A stretch of DNA of 64,000 nucleotides. Origin: Actinomadura macra NBRC 14102. Its GTDB lineage: Bacteria > Actinomycetota > Actinomycetes > Streptosporangiales > Streptosporangiaceae. Of this stretch, positions 51,209 to 59,907 are shown one piece after another (positions within the stretch are counted from its first letter, which is position 1; the number at the start of each line of letters is the position of its first letter). The stretch spans positions 124,001-188,000 of the forward strand of contig NZ_BCQT01000002.1 of the NCBI RefSeq assembly GCF_001552215.1, given 5' to 3'. The translations under genes and the position numbers were made by a program. The notes beneath the pieces were generated by a model. That model searched no databases. It saw only the letters and a program-made list of their open reading frames with translations, and was not told the origin of the DNA.

Positions 51209-51940
51209 GTGCGCCGCCAGCTCTCCACCCTCACCGGGGCCGTCATCGTGGCGGCCGTCGCCGGGACCACGCTGAGCGCCTGCGGCATGGCGTTCGCCTC
51301 GACCTACGAGGACGACCCCGGCCTGAAAGGCAAGATCACCGCCGTCCGGCTGGACATCGGCTCCGGCAGCGTGAGGCTGCGGGGCGGAGCGGGCGCTCTG
51401 GCCCTGCACCGCAAGATCAAGTACCGGGACGATAGGCCGGACGGGCCGACGCACCGCATCGAGAACGGCGTCCTCGTCCTCAACGGCTGCGGTTCGCACT
51501 GCTCGGTGAGCTACACCGTCGACGTTCCGGCGGGGCTCCCGGTGAGCGGCACGACGTCGAGCGGTGAGATCAAGCTGACGCGTGTGGGCGCGGTGGATGT
51601 GCGAACCAGTTCGGGTTCCATCCGCCTGGACGGGGTGACCGGGCCGATCAAGGCGTCGACCTCCAACGGCCGGATCGAGGGACGCGGGCTCAGGGGCGGC
51701 CGCATCGAGGCGCAGACGTCCAACGGGAACGTCAAGCTCACCCCCGACACGCCACAGGACGTCCGAGCGAAGACGTCCAACGGGGACGTCACCATCGCCG
51801 TCCCAGCGGGGCGCTACCAGCTGACCACGCACACCAACAACGGTGACAGGGACATCGACCTCACGAACGACCCCTCAGGTCAGCACCGCATTGACGTGTC
51901 CACCAGCAATGGTGACATCACGGTGAAACCCGCCGGATAG
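51209..51940 (+). CDS. DUF4097-family lipoprotein (beta-helix)
   Basis: 243 aa from GTG with AGAGGAGGAACC upstream. Signal peptide with lipobox LSAC at residue 25. The body consists of parallel-beta repeats, seen as recurring TSSGEIKL, TSSGSIRL, TSNGRIEG, TSNGNVKL, TSNGDVTI and TSNGDITV. DUF4097 proteins are surface adhesin-like beta-helices of unknown role. The next gene starts 10 nt downstream. Confidence 0.9.
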   Translation: MRRQLSTLTGAVIVAAVAGTTLSACGMAFASTYEDDPGLKGKITAVRLDIGSGSVRLRGGAGALALHRKIKYRDDRPDGPTHRIENGVLVLNGCGSHCSVSYTVDVPAGLPVSGTTSSGEIKLTRVGAVDVRTSSGSIRLDGVTGPIKASTSNGRIEGRGLRGGRIEAQTSNGNVKLTPDTPQDVRAKTSNGDVTIAVPAGRYQLTTHTNNGDRDIDLTNDPSGQHRIDVSTSNGDITVKPAG

Positions 51941-51950
51941 CCTCACCGGC

Positions 51951-52817
51951 ATGGCGCAGACAGGAGAACTCGGCGAATTCCTCAAGTCCCGGCGCGCGCG
52001 CCTGCAACCCGAAGACGTCGGTGTCCGCGCCTATGGCAGCCGCCGCCGCGTCCCTGGGCTGCGCCGGGAGGAACTTGCCCAGCTCGCCGGAGTCAGCGTC
52101 GCGTACTACATCCGGCTTGAGCAGGGCAACGCCGACAACGTGTCCACCGAGATCCTCGACGCGATCTCGCGAGCGCTCCGTCTGGACGCCGACGAGCACG
52201 CCCACCTGCACCGCCTCGCCCACCCGCCGCGGCGGACCCGCGCCCCGGGCCCGCCGCGCCTGCGTCCACCGCTCCAGCACCTGCTCGACGCCATCGACCA
52301 CGCGCCCGCCTATGTCGTCGGGCACTACACCGACGTGGTCGCCTGGAACCGGCTGACCTCGGCCGTCTTCGTGGACCTGGCGAGCGTCCCGGCGGACGAG
52401 CGCACCTGGTCGCACCAGATCCATCTCAACGACGACTACAAGGCCCGCCTCGACGACAACTGGCTGAAGGTCGCCCGCCGCAACGTCGCCTACCTGCGGT
52501 TCCGGTCCGGCCAGGACCCGGGCGACCCGCGGTTGCGGGCGCTGATCGACTGCCTGCGGGAGCGGAGCCCGGAGTTCGGGCGGATGTGGTCCGCGCACCA
52601 TGTGACGGAACTGACGCACGGTGAGGCCCGGCTGCGGCATCCGGACGTCGGACGGCTCATGCTGCCGTTCGAGACCCTGCACCTGCCCGGCGACCCCGAC
52701 CTGAGCCGCCTGATGCTGTACGCCGCCGAACCCGGTTCGCCTTCCGAGCGGGCGCTCCGCAGGCTCGCCGCGACGTCCCGGCACCTCTCCAGCCGGGAGT
52801 GCTTCGATCTCGACTGA
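51951..52817 (+). CDS. MmyB-like XRE regulator
   Basis: 288 aa. Helix-turn-helix with the family hallmark RRRVPGLRREELAQLAGVSVAYYIRLEQG at about 28-60, then the MmyB-like PAS-related ligand domain (AYVVGHYTDVVAWNRLTSAVF, SPEFGRMWSAHHV, HPDVGRLMLPFETLHLPGDPD). Fatty-acid-like ligands have been found in relatives. A second member of the same family is at 54132. Confidence 0.92.
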   Translation: MAQTGELGEFLKSRRARLQPEDVGVRAYGSRRRVPGLRREELAQLAGVSVAYYIRLEQGNADNVSTEILDAISRALRLDADEHAHLHRLAHPPRRTRAPGPPRLRPPLQHLLDAIDHAPAYVVGHYTDVVAWNRLTSAVFVDLASVPADERTWSHQIHLNDDYKARLDDNWLKVARRNVAYLRFRSGQDPGDPRLRALIDCLRERSPEFGRMWSAHHVTELTHGEARLRHPDVGRLMLPFETLHLPGDPDLSRLMLYAAEPGSPSERALRRLAATSRHLSSRECFDLD

Positions 52818-52948
52818 ATTCGATTCTCGCGTCTCTGGGTCAAAGCCCATCGGGAGTTCGGTACGGACGTACCGCGCTGGACGGGCCATACGATCAGGCT
52901 GAGGTATCGGATACTCGCGGAACGTCGGATGAGACGCGGAGGGGCGAG

Positions 52949-54169
52949 GTGAACGGGGGTAAAGGCACCGCCGGCGCGGGCGACACCAGCGGCGTTGAGG
53001 GTGCTGTAGGCCTCGACGGGGCAGTCGTCTGCTGGCAGGAGGACGGCGCGGACCACTGTGCCCGGTGGCGATCGGAGAGCGGCGCCGCGCCGCCCCGCCG
53101 TGTCGAGATCGCCGGCGACGAGACCCGCGCGGACGACGCGTACCGCCTGGCCTGCGAGGGGACCGCGTTGCTGTGGCGCGGCGACTTCCAGAACGCGCGA
53201 CAGCTCCTCCAAGCGCTGGCGCGTCGGATCGACCGCCCTCCAAGGCGCCCAAGGAGGAAGGCGGAACCGTCCCAGGTTCAAGCTTTCCACCTGTACCGCC
53301 AGGCACGGGCTCAGCGCGCGCGCACGCTCGGCATGCTCCTCATCCCGTTCGAGCCGGGGCACATCGTCCCCTTGAGGCGGGCACCGGACGTCGTCCAGGC
53401 GTGCACAGAAGCGTATGGGTCTGACGACCAGCCGTACGTGACGTCCCTGCGCGAGCTTCTGGGGCTGATCGGTGCGCACGAATGGCGGCAGAAGGGTGTG
53501 CCTATACCCGCGCTAGGCGGGGACAGGATTCACCCGCATTACGGGGTGTTCTCTCCGGTCAGAGGCGAGTACGTTGACTTGGTCGCCGAGGCACCGCTCC
53601 CTCCGGCGACGGTCGCATTCGACATCGGCACAGGCACCGGCGTGCTGGCGGCCGTTCTCGCCCGCCGGGGCGTGCAACGCGTCATCGCCACTGACCAGGA
53701 CCCGCGCGCCCTCGCGTGTGCCAACGAAAACACCCGCCGTTTGGACGTGACCGACCGCGTGGAGGTCGTCCAAGCCGACCTGTATCCGGAGGGCCGCGCC
53801 GGGCTCATCGTCTGCAATCCGCCATGGGTTCCCGCAAAACCCAGCTCACCGCTGGAACACGCCGTCTACGACCCGGGCAGCCGGATGCTCCACGGATTCC
53901 TGGACGGGCTCGCTGTGCATCTGGAACCCGATGGGGAAGGCTGGCTGATCCTTTCCGATCTGGCCGAAAACCTCGGGCTGCGGGCGCGGGACGACCTGCT
54001 CCAGGCATTCCGCGCCTCCGGCCTGGAGGTCGTGGGACGGCTCGACACCGCACCCGCGCACCCTCGCGCCGCCGACCCCGACGACCCGCTGCATGCCGCC
54101 CGCGTCACCGAGGTCACATCGCTGTGGCGGCTCAGGCGTGGCTCCGGTGGGCGGTCTCCGGGCCGATGA
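52949..54169 (+). CDS. Class I SAM-dependent methyltransferase, N5-type (NPPW motif)
   Basis: 406 aa from GTG 52949 (GGAGGGG upstream); an ORF start at 52799 overlaps the previous gene and is less likely. The Rossmann methyltransferase core has FDIGTGTGVLAAVLARRG (motif I) near 230 and IVCNPPWVPAK (motif IV) near 290. NPPW/NPPY marks enzymes that methylate planar nitrogens (Gln of release factors, rRNA bases). The first 200 residues are basic and of no clear family. Ends 38 nt inside the convergent MmyB-like gene. Confidence 0.82.
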   Translation: MNGGKGTAGAGDTSGVEGAVGLDGAVVCWQEDGADHCARWRSESGAAPPRRVEIAGDETRADDAYRLACEGTALLWRGDFQNARQLLQALARRIDRPPRRPRRKAEPSQVQAFHLYRQARAQRARTLGMLLIPFEPGHIVPLRRAPDVVQACTEAYGSDDQPYVTSLRELLGLIGAHEWRQKGVPIPALGGDRIHPHYGVFSPVRGEYVDLVAEAPLPPATVAFDIGTGTGVLAAVLARRGVQRVIATDQDPRALACANENTRRLDVTDRVEVVQADLYPEGRAGLIVCNPPWVPAKPSSPLEHAVYDPGSRMLHGFLDGLAVHLEPDGEGWLILSDLAENLGLRARDDLLQAFRASGLEVVGRLDTAPAHPRAADPDDPLHAARVTEVTSLWRLRRGSGGRSPGR

Positions 54170-54980
54170 CGCGCAACAACTCCAGCGCCTCGATGCTCGC
54201 GGTCCCGGGCGGCGGGGTGAACACGAACAGCCGCTGATCTTCGGCGGGCGTGAGCAGGGCCTCCGCGTCGAACTCGATGATCCCGACCTCCGGGTGCAGG
54301 ACCCTCATCCGGCTGCCGCGGTGCACGGCGACCTCGTGCCGCTCCCACAACCGTGTGAACTCCTCACTGGCGCCGTGCAGCCGCTCGACCAGGGCGGACG
54401 CCACCGCGTCGTTCCCCCGCCGTGCGACGGCGGCGCGCAGGTCGGCGACGTGCATGCGGGCGTAGTCGCCGTGCTCGTCCTCCGGATACGCCCTCCGGAC
54501 GAACGGATCGGTGAACCAGCGCCAGACGATGTTGCGGTCAGGTTCCTCGACCGTGCAGACGCAACCGAAAAGTGCCTCCGCCATCGCGTTCTGCGCCAGC
54601 ACGTCCCCGAGATCACCGATGATCTGCGCGGGGGTCTCCTGGAGCCGGTCCAGCAGGTAGAGCAGCCCCGGCCGGACGTGCTCCCCCGCGTACGGCCCGG
54701 CGGGCGGCCGGTGACCGGCGAGGACGTACAGGTGGTCGCGCTCGTCCTCGGTCAGCCGGAGCGCGCGGGCGAGCGCGCCGAGAAGCTGGGACGACGGTTG
54801 CGGGCTGCGCGCCTGCTCCAGCCGCATGTAGTAGTCGGCGGACATCCCGGCGAGCTGCGACACCTCCTCGCGGCGCAGCCCCGGGGTGCGCCGCCGGGGC
54901 CCGGCCACGAGGCCCACCTCCTGCGGGCGCAACCGCTCGCGGGAGCGGCGGAGGAAGTCGGCGAGCTCACTGCGGTCCAT
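54132..54980 (-). CDS. Second MmyB-like XRE regulator
   Basis: 282 aa from ATG 54980. RRRTPGLRREEVSQLAGMSADYYMRLEQA is the family helix-turn-helix (residues about 30-58); the ligand domain has PAQIIGDLGDVLAQNAMAEALFG, WRWFTDP, and HPEVGIIEFDAEALLTPAEDQRLFVFTP. Divergent from the alpha/beta hydrolase at 55094, a usual target arrangement for this family. Confidence 0.92.
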   Translation of the reverse strand: MDRSELADFLRRSRERLRPQEVGLVAGPRRRTPGLRREEVSQLAGMSADYYMRLEQARSPQPSSQLLGALARALRLTEDERDHLYVLAGHRPPAGPYAGEHVRPGLLYLLDRLQETPAQIIGDLGDVLAQNAMAEALFGCVCTVEEPDRNIVWRWFTDPFVRRAYPEDEHGDYARMHVADLRAAVARRGNDAVASALVERLHGASEEFTRLWERHEVAVHRGSRMRVLHPEVGIIEFDAEALLTPAEDQRLFVFTPPPGTASIEALELLRVIGPETAHRSHA

Positions 54981-55093
54981 ATCCCTATGATCGGTCGCGG
55001 GATGGGCTGTCCAAAACCCGCAGCCTGGGATCGCTTGTCCTAGCCAGAACGGTCCGCTCCTCATTCTCGCCACGCGCTGGTGGAGTCGAGGGC

Positions 55094-55885
55094 ATGACAA
55101 CTCTCACTGTTGGAAACGCCCGTGTGACCTACCGGCGGGACGGGTCGGGTCCCCCGCTCGTCCTCGTCCACGGGGTCGGCCCCGGCTCGATCATGTGGAA
55201 CGAGCTGATCGACCGGTTCGGCGACCGGCACACCGTGATCCTCCCCGACCTGGCCGGCAGCGACCCCGCCGAGGACGACGGCGCCCCGGTGACCATCGAG
55301 GCGCTCGCCGCGCAGGTCATCGCCGTCATCGAGGACGTCGGCGCCGGCGACGCCGGGAGCACGCCCGTGGATCTGATGGGCTTCTCCCTGGGCGCGCCCA
55401 CCGTCGCGGCCGTCGCCGCGCTCCGTCCCGACCTGATCCGGCGGCTGATCCCCGTCGCGGGACTGACCCACGCGGGCGACGAGTACATCCAGCAGGCGAT
55501 GGGCACCTGGCTGCTGCTGTCGGACAGCGCCGACGCGTTCGGACGGTTCGCGACGCTCCTCGCCTACAGCCGCCCGTTCCTGAACCAGATCGGTCACGAC
55601 GCGGTCGAGCAGTTCCACGGGTTCATGCGCCCGACGGACGGACGGCGGCGCCAGATCGACCTCGTCCGGCGGCTGGACATCCGGGATCTCCTCCCCAGGA
55701 TCGAGGCCCCCACGCTGGTGATCGGCTGCACGCGGGACGCCACGATCCCGGTCGAGAACCATCGCGAGTTCTTCGCCGCCATCCCCGGCAGCGAGTACGC
55801 CGAACTGGACACCGGGCACGTCGCGATGGTGGAGCGGACCGACGAGTTCCTGAAGCTCGTCCGGGACTTCCTGGCTCGTCCTTGA
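55094..55885 (+). CDS. Alpha/beta hydrolase
   Basis: 263 aa. Oxyanion segment LVLVHGVGPGSIMW, nucleophile elbow MGFSLGAPT (Ser at about 99), acid in GCTRDATIPVE and His in DTGHVAMVE. Length and lid match haloperoxidase/esterase-type hydrolases. Probably controlled by the divergent MmyB-like regulator. Its stop codon lies inside the first unit of a 16-bp tandem repeat. Confidence 0.9.
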   Translation: MTTLTVGNARVTYRRDGSGPPLVLVHGVGPGSIMWNELIDRFGDRHTVILPDLAGSDPAEDDGAPVTIEALAAQVIAVIEDVGAGDAGSTPVDLMGFSLGAPTVAAVAALRPDLIRRLIPVAGLTHAGDEYIQQAMGTWLLLSDSADAFGRFATLLAYSRPFLNQIGHDAVEQFHGFMRPTDGRRRQIDLVRRLDIRDLLPRIEAPTLVIGCTRDATIPVENHREFFAAIPGSEYAELDTGHVAMVERTDEFLKLVRDFLARP

Positions 55886-55938
55886 CCCTGCTCGTCCTTG
55901 ACCCTGCTCGTCCTTGCCTCTACTCGTCCTCGACCCCG
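55875..55938 (+). repeat. 16-bp tandem repeat, four units, over a stop codon
   Basis: Units start at 55875, 55891, 55907 and 55923 with consensus CTCGTCCTTGACCCTG; the first two are identical and the last two diverged. The TGA of the hydrolase gene is in unit one and is repeated in unit two. Confidence 0.9.
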
Positions 55939-55951
55939 GGTCCCGGCCGGC

Positions 55952-57082
55952 TCACCGCGTCCCGACCAGCCGAAAGAACGCCCGGATATCACCGGTGAGC
56001 AGGTCGGGTACTTCCACGGCCGGGAAGTGCCCGCCCCGATCGAACTCCGTCCAGTGGACGACGTCGTACGCGCGTTCGACAAGCCGCCGCACGGGCAGGA
56101 CGAGATCACGCGCGAACACCGCGACGCCAAGCGGGACCGGACACGGCGCCGGAGGACCACCCCGCGATGCGTTCTCCCTATGGAGCCTTGACGACGAACT
56201 CGCCGTGCCGGTGAGCCAGTAGAGCATCACGGTCGTGAGCAAGCGATCGTCATCGATCCCGCTGGCAGGGTCGGTCCACTCCGTCACCTTGTCGGCGATC
56301 CAGGCGAGCTGGCCGACAGGCGAGTCCATCAACCCGTACGCGAGGGTCTGCGGACGTGTGGACTGCATCTGCCAGTACCCGGCGGGATTGGCCAGATACT
56401 CCTTCTGACGTCGTAGCCTTCCCTCGTCCTCTGCCGAGAGCGCGCTCACGTCCTCAGGCGGTGGCGGTGACCCCAGATAGTTGAGGTGAACCCCGACGAC
56501 CCGTTCCGTGGCCACGGCACCGAGCGCGTTCGAGATCGGCCAACCCCAGTCGCCGCCCTGTACCCCGTATTGCTCGTACCCCAGCCGATCCATCAATTCG
56601 GCCCAGGCACGCGCGATACGGTTCACGTCCCATCCGGCCTCGCGTGTCGGCCCGGACAGCGTGAACCCCGGCAGCGACGGGACGACGACATGGAACGCAT
56701 CCGCCGGGTCGCCCCCGTGTGCCCGGGGATCGGTGAGCGGGCCGATCACGTCGAGGAAGTCCGCGACCGAGCTGGGCCACCCGTGCGTGATGATCAGCGG
56801 CAGTGCGCCCGGCTCGGGCGACCGGACATGGACGAAATGGATGTCCGCCCCGTCGATCTCCGTCGTGAACTGGGGGAACGCGTTGAGCCTCGCCTCCTGG
56901 GCTCGCCAGTCGTAGGAGGTCCGCCAGCGCTCGGCCAGCTCCTTCACGCGGCCGAGCGGGATGCCGTGATCCCAGCCGACACCGGGAAGCTCGTCCGGCC
57001 AGCGAGTGCGGTCCAGGCGTGCGGCGAGATCGTCCAGGTCGGCCTGCGGGACGTCCAGGCGGAAGGGTGTGATCTCAGGCAT
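55952..57082 (-). CDS. Epoxide hydrolase (EHN domain, alpha/beta fold)
   Basis: 376 aa from ATG 57082 (GGGAGGCGG upstream). N-terminal EHN domain: [24 protein letters not shown]. Hydrolase core: [14 protein letters not shown] oxyanion loop, nucleophile Asp in GVQGGDWG, lid with [11 protein letters not shown], and His in [10 protein letters not shown]. Microsomal-type epoxide hydrolases open epoxides via an Asp ester. Overlaps the SnoaL gene by 8 nt, so both are one transcript, under the MarR operators at 57569-57626. Confidence 0.92.
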   Translation of the reverse strand: MPEITPFRLDVPQADLDDLAARLDRTRWPDELPGVGWDHGIPLGRVKELAERWRTSYDWRAQEARLNAFPQFTTEIDGADIHFVHVRSPEPGALPLIITHGWPSSVADFLDVIGPLTDPRAHGGDPADAFHVVVPSLPGFTLSGPTREAGWDVNRIARAWAELMDRLGYEQYGVQGGDWGWPISNALGAVATERVVGVHLNYLGSPPPPEDVSALSAEDEGRLRRQKEYLANPAGYWQMQSTRPQTLAYGLMDSPVGQLAWIADKVTEWTDPASGIDDDRLLTTVMLYWLTGTASSSSRLHRENASRGGPPAPCPVPLGVAVFARDLVLPVRRLVERAYDVVHWTEFDRGGHFPAVEVPDLLTGDIRAFFRLVGTR

Positions 57083-57554
57083 TTGCCGCCTCCCCCGTGC
57101 GGGTCTCCTTCGTGCCGGCTTTCTGCGAGCGGGTCTCCTGTGTGCCGGTTTCCGAATGGGCTTGGTGCGGCAACTCGGTGTTCCAGAGCGGCCGGCCCCG
57201 CACGTGCGAGATCCGCCAGCCGTCCGCCGTCCGGACGGCATCGAGGACGTAGATCTCGCCGTACACCCCCAGACCGTCCGGCCGGACGAAGACGACGAGC
57301 ACGTTGGCCTTGATCGTGGCGTGGTCGCCGTCGACGTCGATGCGCGGGTCGGTGATGAGGTGCTGGGTCGGCACCTCGTGATGCCTGCGGGCTTGTGCGG
57401 TGACGGCGTCGATGCCTCGCGAGGTCCCGCCGACCGTCTCGGCCACGACGTCCTCGGTGAGGACGCTCCGTGCCTCGTCGAAGCGCTTCTCGTCCAGCCA
57501 CGCTCCCAGCCGGGTGACCAGGCCGGTCAGTTCACTGCGGTCGTTGTCTTCCAT
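57075..57554 (-). CDS. SnoaL-like (NTF2-fold) protein, MarR-controlled
   Basis: 159 aa from ATG 57554 with GGGGAG upstream. [29 protein letters not shown] and [23 protein letters not shown] belong to the NTF2 fold; the last 30 residues are a polar Thr/Glu/Lys tail with repeats ([20 protein letters not shown] in parts). First gene of the two-gene operon with the epoxide hydrolase; isomerase or binding role inferred. Confidence 0.83.
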   Translation of the reverse strand: MEDNDRSELTGLVTRLGAWLDEKRFDEARSVLTEDVVAETVGGTSRGIDAVTAQARRHHEVPTQHLITDPRIDVDGDHATIKANVLVVFVRPDGLGVYGEIYVLDAVRTADGWRISHVRGRPLWNTELPHQAHSETGTQETRSQKAGTKETRTGEAANA

Positions 57555-57568
57555 GATCTCCCCGATTC

Positions 57569-57626
57569 GTTGGCAACTCCAACGTTGGCTTGGCCAACAA
57601 TACAGGAGATCGTTGGTCACGCCAAC
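57569..57626. promoter_or_regulatory. Three identical MarR-type operators GTTGG-N5-CCAAC
   Basis: Sites at 57569-57583, 57584-57598 (directly abutting) and 57612-57626, all with perfect 5-nt arms and 5-nt centres. The third covers the -35 region of the leaderless MarR gene (TAGACT at 57634-57639, ATG at 57647); the first lies 15 nt before the SnoaL start. One regulator can thus repress both directions. Confidence 0.85.
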
Positions 57627-57646
57627 AAGTCGCTAGACTGCGGCAC

Positions 57647-58102
57647 ATGATCGACGCCGATACCGCGCAACCGGCGCGCCTCCTGCGGACGCCGAGCTGG
57701 CTGATCAACCTGACCTCCACGCACAGCCATCGCCTGGTCAGCGAGGGGTTCGCCGCGGCGGGTGCCCGCGGCTACCACTACCGGCTGCTCGCCGCCCTCG
57801 ACGAGTACGGCCCGGCCAGCCAGGCCGCGCTCGGACGCCACACCGGCATCGACCGCAGTGACGTCGTCGCCGCCCTCAACGAACTCGCCGCCAAGGATCT
57901 GATCGAACGCTCGCCCGACCCGGCCGACCGCCGGCGCAACATCATCACGATCACGGCGGCCGGGTCCCGCCACCTGGAGCAGCTTGACCGCGTCCTCGCG
58001 AGCGTCCAGGACGAGTTGCTCGCTCCGCTCTCCGCACCGGAGCGGACCCGCCTCGTCGAGTTGCTGACCCGGGTCGTCGAGCACCACGGCCGGAGCCGCT
58101 GA
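57647..58102 (+). CDS. MarR-family regulator of the divergent epoxide-hydrolase operon
   Basis: 151 aa; ATG 57647 is leaderless (TAGACT seven nt upstream). Winged helix: SQAALGRHTGIDRSDVVAALNELAAKDLIERSPDPADRRRNIITITAAG. Long terminal helices give the dimer. Three operators lie in its promoter, implying autoregulation. The ligand is probably the hydrophobic or epoxide compound metabolised by the divergent genes; inference. Confidence 0.92.
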   Translation: MIDADTAQPARLLRTPSWLINLTSTHSHRLVSEGFAAAGARGYHYRLLAALDEYGPASQAALGRHTGIDRSDVVAALNELAAKDLIERSPDPADRRRNIITITAAGSRHLEQLDRVLASVQDELLAPLSAPERTRLVELLTRVVEHHGRSR

Positions 58103-58140
58103 AGGCGAAACGACTCGGGCGCCCCGTTCCCGGCATTTGA

Positions 58141-58179
58141 AGTTCGTTCCACGAACTAATATGGTTCGTAGACCGAACT
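58141..58179 (+). promoter_or_regulatory. Two operators RGTTCG-N5-CGAACT before the 58199 gene
   Basis: AGTTCGTTCCACGAACT (58141-58157) and GGTTCGTAGACCGAACT (58163-58179), centres 22 bp apart on one face of the helix. A third, identical-arm site lies at the MarR gene 59768, tying the two genes into one circuit. Confidence 0.85.
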
Positions 58180-58198
58180 ACACTCCTGGGGAGCCATC

Positions 58199-59287
58199 AT
58201 GGGACGTATTGTCGCGGTCATCGGCGGCGGTTACGGCGGCGCTGCCGCCGCGAAGGCACTGGACGGGGACACCGACGTCATCCTCATCGAGCCGAAGGAC
58301 GCCTTCGTCCACTCGGTGGGAGCGCTGCGCGCGCTGGTACGGCCCGACTGGGCGGGCAACATCTTCTTCCCCTACGACAGGCTGCTGGCCCGCGGCGAGG
58401 TCGTCCGCGGGCGCGCCACCTCGGTGGACTCCGGCGGCGTCACCCTGGCCTCCGGCGACCGTGTCGACGCCGACTACCTCGTCCTCGCGTCCGGTTCCAG
58501 CTACCCGTTCCCGGCGAAGATGGACACCGACGTCGCAGACCAGGCGCTGGAGCGGCTCCGCGCCGCGTCCAAGGAGCTCGCGGGCGGCGGACGCGTGCTG
58601 ATCGCCGGCGCCGGTCCGGTCGGACTGGAACTGGCCGGCGAGATCAGGGCGGCGTGGCCGGACAAGCGCGTGACGATCGTCGACCCGGGCGAGCAGGTGC
58701 TCCCGGGGTTCCTGCCGGAACTGCACGCCGACCTGCACCGGCAGCTTCGCGACCTGAACATCGAGCTGCGGCTGGACACCACGCTGCTCACCGAGCCGCC
58801 GACCAGGCCCGGCCTGGCGGAGACCTTCACCGTGCGCACCACCGGCGGCGACCTCACCGCCGACATCTGGTTCCGCTGCCACGGCGCCAGCGCCAATGGC
58901 GACTACCTCGGCGACGGAAAGGCCATAGCCCGCACACCCCAAGGAAAGGTGCGGGTGACCGAGAAGCTCAACGTCCACGGACACAGCCACATCTACGCGC
59001 TCGGCGACATCACCGACATCGCCGAGGCCAAGATGGCCGCGCACGCGATGAAGCACGCCGAGGTCGTCGCGGCGAACATCATCGCCCAGGTCCGGGGCGA
59101 GGAGCCTGCGGCCGTCTACCGGCCGTCCCCCGTGCCGTCTATCCTTCTCCCGCTCGGCCCCGCCGCCGGCGTCGGTCAGATCCCGACTCCCGACGGCCCC
59201 ACCGTCCTGCCCGCGCGGACCGTCGCCGAGTACAAGGGCACCCACCTGCTCATCGACCGGTTCGCCGAGCTGTTCGGCACCGCCTGA
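58199..59287 (+). CDS. FAD-dependent NAD(P)H oxidoreductase (AIF/NDH-2-like)
   Basis: 362 aa; GGGGAG precedes the ATG. Two dinucleotide folds: VIGGGYGGAAAAKAL (FAD, residues 6-20) and VLIAGAGPVGLELAGEI (NAD(P)H, about 138). YALGDITDIAEAKMAAHAMKHAEVVA near 265 binds FAD. There is no redox-active CxxC, so it belongs with FSP1/AIFM2-like and type II NADH dehydrogenase relatives that reduce quinones. Control by MarR-type operators suggests quinone or electrophile defence. Confidence 0.9.
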   Translation: MGRIVAVIGGGYGGAAAAKALDGDTDVILIEPKDAFVHSVGALRALVRPDWAGNIFFPYDRLLARGEVVRGRATSVDSGGVTLASGDRVDADYLVLASGSSYPFPAKMDTDVADQALERLRAASKELAGGGRVLIAGAGPVGLELAGEIRAAWPDKRVTIVDPGEQVLPGFLPELHADLHRQLRDLNIELRLDTTLLTEPPTRPGLAETFTVRTTGGDLTADIWFRCHGASANGDYLGDGKAIARTPQGKVRVTEKLNVHGHSHIYALGDITDIAEAKMAAHAMKHAEVVAANIIAQVRGEEPAAVYRPSPVPSILLPLGPAAGVGQIPTPDGPTVLPARTVAEYKGTHLLIDRFAELFGTA

Positions 59288-59294
59288 GGTGACC

Positions 59295-59768
59295 TCAGCC
59301 CGCCGCGGCGGCCCCCTCGTCCGCTTCCTTGAAGACGACCGGAACGTCGTTGTCGAGCACCACCCGGCCGAGCAGCCCCGCGAGCGCGCGGCGCTCGGCA
59401 TCGGTGAGTCCCGAGGTCAGCCCTTCGACACGCCGGCACGTGTCGGCGTAGAACTCCGCCACGACCGCGGCCCCCTCGCGCGTGAGGGCGACGCGCGCCG
59501 CCCTCCCGTCGCGCGGGTCCGGCTCGCGACGCACCAGGCCGTTGCGGACGCTCCGGTCGACCAGGCCGGTGAGGCTCGACTTCGCCAGCCCCAGCATCGC
59601 GCCCAGCTCGCTCATCCCGTACGGCTGCGGCATCAGCACGCACAGCAACTGCCCCTGCTGTTCGGTCAGCCCATGATCCCGAGCCGACCCGGCGTACACC
59701 GCGTCCACCAGAAAAGAGGCGCGCACCAGCGCGGAGACGACCCCCATTTGCTCCTCAGCCTTGCCCAC
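59295..59768 (-). CDS. MarR-family regulator of the 58199 oxidoreductase
   Basis: 157 aa from GTG 59768, chosen because a TATTCT -10 lies six nt upstream (leaderless); ATG 59747 with GAGGAG is an alternative. Winged helix: MSELGAMLGLAKSSLTGLVDRSVRNGLVRREPDPRDGRAARVAL. The operator at 59797-59813 in its own promoter matches the two before 58199, so it should repress itself and the convergent oxidoreductase. Confidence 0.9.
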   Translation of the reverse strand: MGKAEEQMGVVSALVRASFLVDAVYAGSARDHGLTEQQGQLLCVLMPQPYGMSELGAMLGLAKSSLTGLVDRSVRNGLVRREPDPRDGRAARVALTREGAAVVAEFYADTCRRVEGLTSGLTDAERRALAGLLGRVVLDNDVPVVFKEADEGAAAAG

Positions 59769-59796
59769 CCCTCCAGAATACGGCAGCACCCTCCCC

Positions 59797-59813
59797 AGTT
59801 CGTCACACGAACT
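59797..59813 (-). promoter_or_regulatory. MarR autoregulatory operator AGTTCG-N5-CGAACT
   Basis: AGTTCGTCACACGAACT, perfect 6-nt arms, overlapping the -35 region of the leaderless MarR promoter. Confidence 0.82.
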
Positions 59814-59907
59814 ACCACCTGGAGGACATGGCAATGCCGTTGTCCGGAACCGGAATCGACACCACCGTCACCGCCGCACCGGAATCCCTGCCGCAGGCGC
59901 CCCGGGA

